Shown piece by piece: positions 1 through 7,287 of a stretch of 64,000 nt of DNA (the stretch's first letter is position 1; each line of letters opens with the position of its first letter). The stretch covers positions 3,286,001 through 3,350,000 of the forward strand of contig CP103804.1 of the NCBI GenBank assembly GCA_024919175.1. The letters are read 5' to 3'. Source of the DNA: Clostridioides difficile (GTDB taxonomy: Bacteria > Bacillota > Clostridia > Peptostreptococcales > Peptostreptococcaceae). The translations under genes were made by a program, and so were the position numbers. The notes beneath the pieces were generated by a model. That model was not told the origin of the DNA. It searched no databases and saw only the letters and a list, made by a program, of their open reading frames with translations.

Positions 1-701
1 ACAAAAAGTATACTACAAGTACAGGAGATTTATTACTTTTTAATCCTTTCGATAGTCATACTTGTGAACAAATAGATAATGAAGTTCTTGATTATAGATG
101 CATTAATATTAAACCAGAAATAATGCAAAAAGCTGTCTTAGAAATTACAGGTAAAAATTATTTACCTAAGTTCAATCAGCAGGTAATATTTCGTAGTGAA
201 TTAGTACCTTTACTACAAGAACTACATCATATAATTATGGAAGAACAATCAGATTTTAAAAAAGAAGAAATATTCTTTTTCCTAATTGAACAAGTAATAA
301 ATGAATATACAGAACCAGTTTTACAGTCTAACTCAGAAAAAATAAGTACAGAAATTCAAATAGTCTGTGATTACTTAGAAAATAATTACTCTGAACGTAT
401 AGCACTTGATGAGTTAAGTTATCTAGCAAAAATGAATAAGTACTCATTACTTCGTAATTTTACAAAATTAAAAGGTATTACACCCTATAGATACCTTGAA
501 AATATACGAGTAAATAAAGCTAAGAAACTTCTGGAAAATGGAATAGAGCCCATAGATGCTGCTATACAAACAGGCTTTGTAGACCAAAGTCACTTTACAA
601 ATTTCTTTAAAAACTTTATTGGTCTTACACCTAAACAATATCAAAATATATTTATAAACAATGATAAAAACAACTTTAAAGAAGATGAAAAGGAGAATTA
701 A
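1..701 (+). CDS. AraC-family transcriptional regulator, 3' part (5' end outside window)
   Basis: The reading frame is open from the left edge, so the methionine at 123 is internal and the gene begins upstream of the window. The first visible residues (GDLLLFNPFDSHTC) look like the end of an AraC-type cupin ligand-binding domain. The last ~100 residues form the usual AraC/XylS DNA-binding domain with two helix-turn-helix units: LDELSYLAKMNKYSLLR, and then AAIQTGFVDQSHFTNFFK followed by the family-typical GLTPKQY. The stop lies 3 bases before the next start, so it is co-transcribed with the DUF2000 gene. The ligand is unknown. The family call is secure; the function is not. Confidence 0.9.
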   Translation, partial: KKYTTSTGDLLLFNPFDSHTCEQIDNEVLDYRCINIKPEIMQKAVLEITGKNYLPKFNQQVIFRSELVPLLQELHHIIMEEQSDFKKEEIFFFLIEQVINEYTEPVLQSNSEKISTEIQIVCDYLENNYSERIALDELSYLAKMNKYSLLRNFTKLKGITPYRYLENIRVNKAKKLLENGIEPIDAAIQTGFVDQSHFTNFFKNFIGLTPKQYQNIFINNDKNNFKEDEKEN

Positions 702-704
702 AAA

Positions 705-1127
705 ATGGAAAATAAAAATGTAAAATGTGTTATGGTAATAGATGAAAATTTACCAATGGGAATTATATCAAATACAGCAGCGGTAATGGGAGTTACACTA
801 GGTAAATGTGCTTCAGAAATAGTAGGCCCAGATGTAGTTGACAAAACAGGTAATAATCATTTAGGAATTGTTGCTATACCTGTACCTATCTTAAAAGGAA
901 ATAAAGAACTTATAAAGGATTTACGTAAAAAATTATATACTCCTGAATTTGAAGGATTAACTGTTGTAGATTTTTCAGATGTCGCACAAGGTTGTAATAT
1001 TTATGAAGAGTTTACACAAAAAATTGCTACTGTCCAAGAAGACGAACTACAGTATTTTGGTATAGGAATATATGGAAATAAAAAGCAAGTAAATAAGCTT
1101 ACAGGTAGCATGCCTTTACTTAGATAA
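705..1127 (+). CDS. DUF2000 family protein
   Basis: This 140-residue protein follows the AraC-type regulator by 3 bases, with the ribosome site (AAGGAG) inside the end of the upstream gene. The sequence starts with the DUF2000 signature (CVMVIDENLPMGIISNTAAVMG) and keeps the family's full short length. DUF2000 proteins are compact alpha/beta proteins often encoded next to AraC or Lrp-type regulators. No enzymatic role is established, and I do not infer one. The pair probably forms a small regulon in which the regulator controls this gene. It ends before a shared bidirectional terminator. Confidence 0.85.
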   Translation: MENKNVKCVMVIDENLPMGIISNTAAVMGVTLGKCASEIVGPDVVDKTGNNHLGIVAIPVPILKGNKELIKDLRKKLYTPEFEGLTVVDFSDVAQGCNIYEEFTQKIATVQEDELQYFGIGIYGNKKQVNKLTGSMPLLR

Positions 1128-1170
1128 GCATTGCAAATATATAATTATAACAACTTTTTATAGACTAAAT

Positions 1171-1209
1171 AAAAAATGCCTATATGACACTTCTATACAG
1201 GCATTTTTT
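1171..1209. terminator. Bidirectional terminator between DUF2000 gene and dacF
   Basis: AAAAAATGCC at 1171-1180 pairs with GGCATTTTTT at 1200-1209, with an extra TATA/TATA inner pairing and a two-base bulge. The A-run and T-run on the two sides fit termination in both directions between two converging genes. Confidence 0.8.
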
Positions 1210-1242
1210 ATGTGAATTATATTTGTATCTTATCTCTAGTGA

Positions 1243-2406
1243 TTATATCATATTATCAATTATTCTTTGAAGCATTTGTAGATAACTTGCCTTATTTATA
1301 TCTTTAGTATTTATTAATTCTACTTCACCTATTACTTTTTTATCTTTACATATCTTTATTTTTCCTAAAACAGTGCCTTTTTTAATTGGCATTTTAGGAT
1401 TTTTTACTATTTCTATTTTCTTCTCAAACTTTTTAGAACTTCCTTTTTTAATAAGGGCATTTAAATCTTCTTTAGCAACCAATTTAACTTTATTTTCATC
1501 AGCTTTGTCTAATGTAAGTGTAGCTATACTATCTCCCTTACTACATAGCTTAACACTTTCATAATTAGCAAATCCATAATTTAAAAGACTAGATGCATCA
1601 TTAAATCTTTCAGGAGAAGTTTCTGCACCCAAAGTTGCCGCAACTAAATGAGTATTACCTCTTTTTGCTGATGCTGATAGACAATATTTGGCTTCTTGAG
1701 TAAATCCAGTCTTAACACCAGTAGCTCCTTGATAATGTTTTATAAGCTTATTAGTATTTGCAAGACCTACTGTAACTTGTTTTTTACCTACTACAACTTT
1801 ATCCATCCATGTAGTTAAGTATTTGCTTATCATTTCATGTTTTAATAATTCTCTAGACATTAAAGCTATATCATGAGCAGATGTATAGTGATTTGCTACT
1901 GGAAGCCCATTTGTATTTGCAAAATGAGTATCATTCATGTTTAACTCTTTTGCTTTAGAATTCATCCTATCGACAAATCCTTCAACACTTCCAGCCAAGT
2001 GCTCAGCCATAGCTACACAAGCATCATTTGCAGAAGCAACAGCTATACCTTTTAATAAAGTATCAACCTTTTGAGTCTCTCCTGGCTCTAAAAATATTTG
2101 ACTACCACCCATACTAGATGCAGTTTCACTAACTTGCACTTCATCATCAAGTTTAAGATCTCCTGAATCCAAAGCTTCTACAATAAGTAACATTGTCATT
2201 ACCTTTGTTACGCTGGCAGGAGGAAGCTTTTTATGAGCATCCTTTTCATATAAAATTTGTCCACTGCCAACATCCATCAAAATTGCCGATTTTGAAGATA
2301 TATTTAGTTGGCTGGCATCAGCATTGTCCTTACTATTTGCAAAAGAAAAACTCAAAGGAGTAAATGCAAGTAATATAGCCAAAGCAGTACTAGCTAATTT
2401 TTTCAT
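1243..2406 (-). CDS. dacF: D-alanyl-D-alanine carboxypeptidase (PBP5/DacF type)
   Basis: This enzyme removes the terminal D-Ala from peptidoglycan pentapeptides outside the membrane. The start chosen is ATG at 2406, because AAGAGGTG lies 6 bases upstream; the GTG at 2415 overlaps that ribosome site. Residues 1-23 are a signal peptide ending SFSFA. The three penicillin-binding motifs are present: S65-V-T-K68, SAND (S-x-N) and KTG in GVKTGFT. A PBP5 C-terminal beta domain follows, and the last 15 residues could form the amphipathic membrane anchor. Length is typical (387 residues). It lies just downstream of a spore-protein gene, so a role in spore cortex or sporulation-stage wall is plausible but inferred. 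Confidence 0.93.
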   Translation of the reverse strand: MKKLASTALAILLAFTPLSFSFANSKDNADASQLNISSKSAILMDVGSGQILYEKDAHKKLPPASVTKVMTMLLIVEALDSGDLKLDDEVQVSETASSMGGSQIFLEPGETQKVDTLLKGIAVASANDACVAMAEHLAGSVEGFVDRMNSKAKELNMNDTHFANTNGLPVANHYTSAHDIALMSRELLKHEMISKYLTTWMDKVVVGKKQVTVGLANTNKLIKHYQGATGVKTGFTQEAKYCLSASAKRGNTHLVAATLGAETSPERFNDASSLLNYGFANYESVKLCSKGDSIATLTLDKADENKVKLVAKEDLNALIKKGSSKKFEKKIEIVKNPKMPIKKGTVLGKIKICKDKKVIGEVELINTKDINKASYLQMLQRIIDNMI

Positions 2407-2459
2407 AGATGTCACCTCTTAAAGTTTATTTAAACTTATTTTCTCACAATTAACTTTTT

Positions 2460-2660
2460 TTATTCTAAATGCCTAGATATACCTTGACCTAAATTTTTTT
2501 TCTTTTCCAGCTTTTTAAAATAACCTTCTAAAACTCCTTTATTAGATGCATTTTCTATTATCTCAAACGCATCTTCATAATTCATTCCATATTCTCCTGC
2601 TATTTCCATCTTAGTTTGTTTTAAAGCTTTTCTAGCATTTTGTTTTGAAATATTATCCAT
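2460..2660 (-). CDS. Alpha/beta-type small acid-soluble spore protein homologue
   Basis: This is a 66-residue protein. The segment ALKQTKMEIAGEYGM matches the first conserved block of alpha/beta-type SASPs (usually ALxxMKYEIAxEFG), which coat and protect spore DNA. The second canonical block (GGxITKRLV) is replaced by a divergent tail (VLEGYFKKLEKKKNLG), so this is a minor, divergent member. A ribosome site (AGGAGG) lies upstream near 2670. I recall a short SASP homologue next to the RNase J gene in C. difficile 630, which agrees. Expression in the forespore under sigma-G would be expected but was not shown here. Confidence 0.75.
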   Translation of the reverse strand: MDNISKQNARKALKQTKMEIAGEYGMNYEDAFEIIENASNKGVLEGYFKKLEKKKNLGQGISRHLE

Positions 2661-2763
2661 AAATATCCTCCTATTAATAAAATTTATATATAAGTAGTTT
2701 TTACTAATAAAAGATTGTTATAATTGGTATTTTATGTAATATGCAAATTTTTCAATATTAAAA

Positions 2764-2833
2764 AGACCTCTTGCAATTCTTAAGATGATATCAATTTAAT
2801 TTTTGATATCATTTTAAAAATTACAAGAGGTCT
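2764..2833 (-). terminator. Terminator downstream of RNase J gene
   Basis: AGACCTCTTG at 2764-2773 pairs exactly with CAAGAGGTCT at 2824-2833, and an inner GATATCAA/TTGATATC stem extends it. On the minus strand the hairpin is followed by TTTT. It separates rnj from the spore-protein gene. Confidence 0.8.
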
Positions 2834-2860
2834 ACTTTTTAATTTTATAAACTTTATATC

Positions 2861-4531
2861 CTATACTTCCATTATTATAGGAAGTATCATTGGATTTCGT
2901 TTAGTTTTTTGATATAAATATTCTTTTAGGTTTTCTTTAATATTATTCTTTAAATAAGCCCATTCTTTAATATTTTTCTCTTCACACTCGTTTAGAACGT
3001 TTTTGATTATATCCTTTGCTCCATCCATTAAATCTTCAGACTCTCTTACATATACAAATCCTCTAGATATTATATCTGGACCTGCTAAAACTTTACCTTC
3101 ATCTTTAGAAATAGTTACTACAACTATCATAAGACCATCTTCTGATAAATGCTTTCTATCTCTCAAGACTATATTTCCTACATCTCCTACACCTAATCCA
3201 TCAACTAGTATGTTTCCTGTTTGTATACGATTTGCTACTTTAGCAGAGTTTTTATCTAACTCTAAAACATCTCCTGTTTGCATGACAAAAATATTTTCCT
3301 TGTCCATACCAAGTTGTTCAGCTATTTCAGCATGTCTTTTTAACATTCTATATTCACCATGAGCTGGCATAAAAAACTTTGGTCTAACTAATGCATGTAT
3401 AAGTTTTAACTCCTCTTGACAGGCATGTCCAGAAACGTGTATATCCGCTATATCACTATATACTACTTCTGCTCCTTTTTCAAATAAGAAGTTTATTACT
3501 CTTGATATTAATTTTTCATTTCCTGGTATTGGATGAGCGGATATTATCACTAAATCGCCACTCTTTATTTCTACTTTTTTGTGTTCTGAAAAAGCCATTC
3601 TAGCAAGAGCTGACATAGGCTCACCTTGTGTACCAGTAGTTATTATCACTAGCTCACTATCTTCATACTTGTGTATATCATTTAAATCTATTAGCATATC
3701 TTCAGAAATATCTAAATATCCTAATTCTTTGGCAACTCCAACTACATTTACCATTGAACGACCTGATATAGCAACCTTCCTATTAAACTTTTCAGCTGTA
3801 TTTATTATTTGCTGTAATCTGTGTATGTTAGATGCAAACGTAGCAACTATAATTCTTCTACCATTTCCCTTTGCAAATAACTCATCAAGACCTACTCCAA
3901 CAGTTTTTTCAGACATAGTAAATCCTGGTTTTTCTGCATTAGTACTATCTGCTAACATTAAAAGAACTCCTTTTTTGCTCAACTCACAGATTCTATGCAT
4001 ATCCATAACATCACCATCAATTGGAGTTAAATCAATCTTAAAATCTCCTGTATGGTATATTATCCCTTGGTCTGTGTGTACTGCAATAGAGTAAGCATCT
4101 GGTATACTATGGTTATTTTTCAAAAACTCTACTTCCATATTATCAAGCTTTATAACTTGTCTTGGAGTTATGACATTTAACTTAACATTATTCATCTTAT
4201 GTTCTTTAAGTTTTACTTGTATAAGACCTATACTAAGTCTCGCTCCATATACAGGAACATTTATCTTTCTTAGTATATATGGAAGAGCTCCTATATGGTC
4301 TTCATGTCCATGTGTAATAAATATACCTTTTATTTTATCCCTGTTTTTGACTAAATAAGTTATGTCTGGTATAACTATATCTACCCCTAACATTTCATCT
4401 TCTGGAAAACTAAGTCCAGCATCTATAACAATTATTTCATCTTTATACTCAACAACAGTCATATTCTTTCCAACTTCGTTAAGTCCACCTAAAGCCATTA
4501 CCTTTATCTTGTTGGTGTTCTTTTTGAACAA
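2861..4531 (-). CDS. rnj: Ribonuclease J
   Basis: RNase J is a metallo-beta-lactamase/beta-CASP nuclease with 5'-3' exo- and endonuclease activity in mRNA turnover. The metal site HGHEDHIGAL, the later HTGDFKID and the beta-CASP motifs (GTQGEPMSAL, SAHPIPGNE, PAHGEYRML) are all present. The frame is open up to a GTG at 4603, but the ribosome site AGAAGGAGATGAT at 4537-4548 sits inside that stretch. The TTG at 4531, 9 bases after GGAG, gives about 556 residues, the usual family length. ATGs at 4537 and 4540 are alternatives but sit too close to the site. The gene is monocistronic with its own terminator. Confidence 0.93.
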   Translation of the reverse strand: MFKKNTNKIKVMALGGLNEVGKNMTVVEYKDEIIVIDAGLSFPEDEMLGVDIVIPDITYLVKNRDKIKGIFITHGHEDHIGALPYILRKINVPVYGARLSIGLIQVKLKEHKMNNVKLNVITPRQVIKLDNMEVEFLKNNHSIPDAYSIAVHTDQGIIYHTGDFKIDLTPIDGDVMDMHRICELSKKGVLLMLADSTNAEKPGFTMSEKTVGVGLDELFAKGNGRRIIVATFASNIHRLQQIINTAEKFNRKVAISGRSMVNVVGVAKELGYLDISEDMLIDLNDIHKYEDSELVIITTGTQGEPMSALARMAFSEHKKVEIKSGDLVIISAHPIPGNEKLISRVINFLFEKGAEVVYSDIADIHVSGHACQEELKLIHALVRPKFFMPAHGEYRMLKRHAEIAEQLGMDKENIFVMQTGDVLELDKNSAKVANRIQTGNILVDGLGVGDVGNIVLRDRKHLSEDGLMIVVVTISKDEGKVLAGPDIISRGFVYVRESEDLMDGAKDIIKNVLNECEEKNIKEWAYLKNNIKENLKEYLYQKTKRNPMILPIIMEV

Positions 4532-4753
4532 TTGCATCATCTCCTTCTGTCTATTTAATTTTTTAACACGTTCTACAATCTTAAATAATATCAAATCACG
4601 CACTCGCTACCAGTTATTCTTATTGTACCATAATTCGTATCATATTTTAAGCTATATTTAAAATACATTTAACGTATTATTTTGACAAACCTATTTTATT
4701 TTGATATCCTCTAAATATTATATGATTTAATATCTGATATTTTAGGAGGATTT

Positions 4754-5491
4754 ATGCGTGGTAAAACTCATTGTGCAATAGGAATTTTAACAGCTATCCA
4801 GACATCTTTAATTTTTAAAATTCCTATATCTCTAGTAGATATTTTAGTTTCAGCTACTTTTGCAGTACTGCCCGATTTGGATAAATCTAATTCTATGGTC
4901 TCAAATTTCATTTTAAAAAACAATATATCCAAATACATATATAGAATTTTTATATATGCTATTAATATTATTATTTTCTTTATTTCAATAAATATAAATG
5001 ATAATTTTTATTTAAGTGCAATAATTACATTTGTTGCAATTATAATTATTGAGGCAAAACTAACCCATACATTTCTGAGAAAAATCTTTCTATCATTAAT
5101 ATTTATACTATTAGCTATATGCTTATACATCGTAGAAGTTGAAATATATTTTATAATTTTTTGTCTAATGTTGTCAATTTTTCCCTGGCTAAAGCACAGA
5201 AGTTTTTCTCATAGTATATTTGCAACCATCATAATATATTTTTTACTAAAACAAATAGAATTAATCACTGGTATTAATAATTTATCTTTTTATGGAACAC
5301 TTGGCTATGCAAGCCATATGTTTTTAGGGGATTTATTTACAAAACAAGGAATACCACTTTTTTATCCACTAAGTGAAAAAAAGATTTCCTTAGGCTTTTT
5401 AACAGTCGGAGGACCATTTAGTAATTTTATAGAAAAATCATTTATTTTCATACTTATAGGATTAATTATATTTTCAATATTAAAATTATAA
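4754..5491 (+). CDS. DUF457/YdjM-type membrane-bound putative metal-dependent hydrolase
   Basis: This 245-residue protein has about six membrane segments. It carries the YdjM/DUF457 signature residues: an N-terminal RGKTHCAIG, then VLPDLDKSNS, the central HRSFSHS, and a late HMFLGDLFTKQGIPLFYP. The conserved His and Asp residues suggest a metal site at the membrane, and many family members are SOS-inducible in other bacteria. An AGGAGG site precedes ATG at 4754. I see no clear LexA box upstream. The gene is divergent from rnj, with which it shares the ~150-bp intergenic region. The substrate is unknown. Confidence 0.82.
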   Translation: MRGKTHCAIGILTAIQTSLIFKIPISLVDILVSATFAVLPDLDKSNSMVSNFILKNNISKYIYRIFIYAINIIIFFISININDNFYLSAIITFVAIIIIEAKLTHTFLRKIFLSLIFILLAICLYIVEVEIYFIIFCLMLSIFPWLKHRSFSHSIFATIIIYFLLKQIELITGINNLSFYGTLGYASHMFLGDLFTKQGIPLFYPLSEKKISLGFLTVGGPFSNFIEKSFIFILIGLIIFSILKL

Positions 5492-5544
5492 AAAACTTTA
5501 AAGCTATTTATCTTTATAGTATATATTCAAATTTATAATAAAAA

Positions 5545-5590
5545 ATGGAAGAATAGCATAGAATATAAAAGTTCTATACTATTCTTCCAT
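5545..5590 (-). terminator. Terminator between fur and the DUF457 gene
   Basis: ATGGAAGAATAG at 5545-5556 pairs exactly with CTATTCTTCCAT at 5579-5590, with an added TAGAA/TTCTA inner stem. The T-run lies on the minus-strand side, so it mainly ends fur. Confidence 0.8.
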
Positions 5591-5611
5591 CGACATTAAA
5601 TTACAGAAGAA

Positions 5612-6070
5612 TTATTCTTCTGAATCACTTATTTTATTACACTCATCACATAATCCATAAAACTTAACATCATGATCAAGTATCTTAAATTTGTACAATG
5701 ATTGTATTTCTTTTTCTATATTGTCTAAAAGGTCTTCTTTAGCTTCCATTATCTTTCCACAATTTTTGCAAATAAGATGATGATGATTATGACAGTCTTC
5801 TTTATGTAGACTAATCTCATATCTTATACACCCATCATCTAAGTTTAGCTTTGATATTAATCCTATTTCGTCTAATAACTGCATTGTTCTGTATACAGTA
5901 GCTAGGCCTATTTCAGGACAGTCAACCCTAACTAAATCATAGATTTCTTCACTACTTAAGTGTGAATGGTCATGTTGAAGCAATATCTCAACTATTGCTC
6001 TTCTTTGTGGCGTAATCTTAAAACCAGTTTCTTTTAACTTGTCTTTTAATAAATCCATTGTGTTTGCCAT
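5612..6070 (-). CDS. fur: Ferric uptake regulator (Fur)
   Basis: This is an iron-responsive repressor of 152 residues. The N-terminal winged helix contains LATVYRTMQLLDEIGL, the Fur DNA-recognition region. The metal sites are visible in HKEDCHNHHHLICKNCGK and in a second C-x2-C pair (CDECN). The HHH cluster and both C-x2-C pairs favour Fur over PerR or Zur, though zinc-sensing paralogues look similar. A ribosome site AAGGGTGATGTT precedes ATG. The promoter contains repeated GATAAT-type sequences, suggesting autoregulation. Confidence 0.9.
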   Translation of the reverse strand: MANTMDLLKDKLKETGFKITPQRRAIVEILLQHDHSHLSSEEIYDLVRVDCPEIGLATVYRTMQLLDEIGLISKLNLDDGCIRYEISLHKEDCHNHHHLICKNCGKIMEAKEDLLDNIEKEIQSLYKFKILDHDVKFYGLCDECNKISDSEE

Positions 6071-6091
6071 AACATCACCCTTACTATTTTC

Positions 6092-6144
6092 AATTGATAA
6101 TCTTTATTAAGTAATATTGTAATTGATAATTCTTTTTTTGTCAA
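6092..6144 (-). promoter_or_regulatory. fur promoter with possible Fur box
   Basis: On the minus strand, TTGACA (6144-6139) and TACAAT (6121-6116) are separated by 17 bases. The sequence AATTGATAAT occurs at both 6121-6130 and 6092-6101, one copy over the promoter spacer and one downstream of the start point. The repeats resemble half of the GATAATGATAATC Fur consensus. The promoter is well supported; the operator is an inference. Confidence 0.6.
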
Positions 6145-6345
6145 GACATTTGAAAAAATTTAATTTCTTCTCATAATATAAATATATACCCATAAAAGAT
6201 ATATTATTCACCAAAATCTATAAATTTTTTAATAAAAAATAAAAAAACAGATATATACTATAAATACTTTTTACAATTAATAATTCTTAATTAAAGTAAA
6301 TACAGTAAAATACCTGATTTTTTATATACAAACTTAATTATTTAT

Positions 6346-6633
6346 CTAGTTAAGTCCATTTGATTCATCTTCGTCGTAATTTAAACCTTCTTCTTCCATT
6401 ATAGCAGTATACACAGCTACAACAGTTTCATACTCTTCATCACTTTCTAAAGGTATTAGTATTTCTCCTTCTTCATCTTCATCAATTCTAAATATTAAAG
6501 CTTCTTCAGCCTCTTCATCATCTAAAGGCATTAGTATTGCATATTCTTTTCCTTCTGCTTCCAATGTTAATATTATTTCAAATTGGCTTTCTACACCATT
6601 TTCATCGATTAAATTTATTATATTTTCTTCCAT
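6346..6633 (-). CDS. DUF1292 family protein (YrzB-like)
   Basis: This very acidic protein of 95 residues has the DUF1292 layout: ENGVESQFEIILTLEAEGKEYAILMPL, then an acidic strand-rich half. The start at 6633 is chosen over the upstream ATG at 6687 because GAGGTGAATGAC lies just before it. In Firmicutes a DUF1292 gene commonly follows ruvX in the alaS-ireB-ruvX cluster, as it does here. Its function is not known. Confidence 0.85.
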   Translation of the reverse strand: MEENIINLIDENGVESQFEIILTLEAEGKEYAILMPLDDEEAEEALIFRIDEDEEGEILIPLESDEEYETVVAVYTAIMEEEGLNYDEDESNGLN

Positions 6634-6710
6634 AATGTCATTCACCTCAAATTTATTTTTATTTTTATTATTTATATTATATATCATAAGTATTCAATTT
6701 TATAGCTCTT

Positions 6711-7136
6711 TTATGAATTTATTTTAAAATCTAAATATCCTTGTAAAATTATTACTGCTGCTAGCATATCTATAACCTTTTTTCTTTTTTGTCTACTAAC
6801 ATCTGCTTCTAATAAAGATCTCTCTGCTGCTACTGTAGAAAGTCTCTCATCCCAAAAATCTACATCAATCCCTGTTTCTTCTTTTAATAATTCACAAAAT
6901 TTGATTACTTTTTCTCCTTGTGGTCCTAAAGTACCATTCATATTCTTTGGTAACCCTGACACAATTTTATTTACTTGTTTCTCTTTTATTATAGCTTTTA
7001 ATTCTTCAATATCCTTCTTTTTACCAACTCTTCTTACCGTTTTTACACCTTGTGCAGTTAATCCCATTAAATCACTTACAGCAACTCCAATAGTTTTATC
7101 ACCAACATCAAGACCCATTATTCTTCCATCTAACAT
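6711..7136 (-). CDS. ruvX: Putative pre-16S rRNA nuclease / Holliday junction resolvase homologue (YqgF/RuvX)
   Basis: This 141-residue RNase H-fold protein has the diagnostic start RIMGLDVGDKTIGVAVSD, with the first catalytic Asp in GLDVG. Later come VSGLPKNMNGTLGPQG and DERLSTVAAER, the other acidic motifs. YqgF-type enzymes mature the 5' end of 16S rRNA; the resolvase name is older. AAAAGGAG precedes ATG. A terminator at 7191-7258 separates it from the upstream membrane-protein gene, so it probably has its own promoter. Confidence 0.92.
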   Translation of the reverse strand: MLDGRIMGLDVGDKTIGVAVSDLMGLTAQGVKTVRRVGKKKDIEELKAIIKEKQVNKIVSGLPKNMNGTLGPQGEKVIKFCELLKEETGIDVDFWDERLSTVAAERSLLEADVSRQKRKKVIDMLAAVIILQGYLDFKINS

Positions 7137-7190
7137 ATTTTCTCCTTTTATTTACCTTATTTTATAACATATATACATTTCATTAATTAC

Positions 7191-7258
7191 AAAAATTGCA
7201 ATATGAGTTTTTGATGTAAGCTGTTTGGTTTACATTAATAATCATATTGCAATTTTTT
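7191..7258. terminator. Terminator between the 723-residue membrane protein and ruvX
   Basis: AAAAATTGCAATATGA (7191-7206) pairs with TCATATTGCAATTTTT (7242-7257), with an inner ATGTAA/TTACAT stem in the loop. Runs of A and T on either side allow termination in both directions. It breaks the alaS-ireB-ruvX cluster into two transcription units. Confidence 0.75.
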
Positions 7259-7287
7259 ATTCAAAACATATATACATTAAAAAATTT

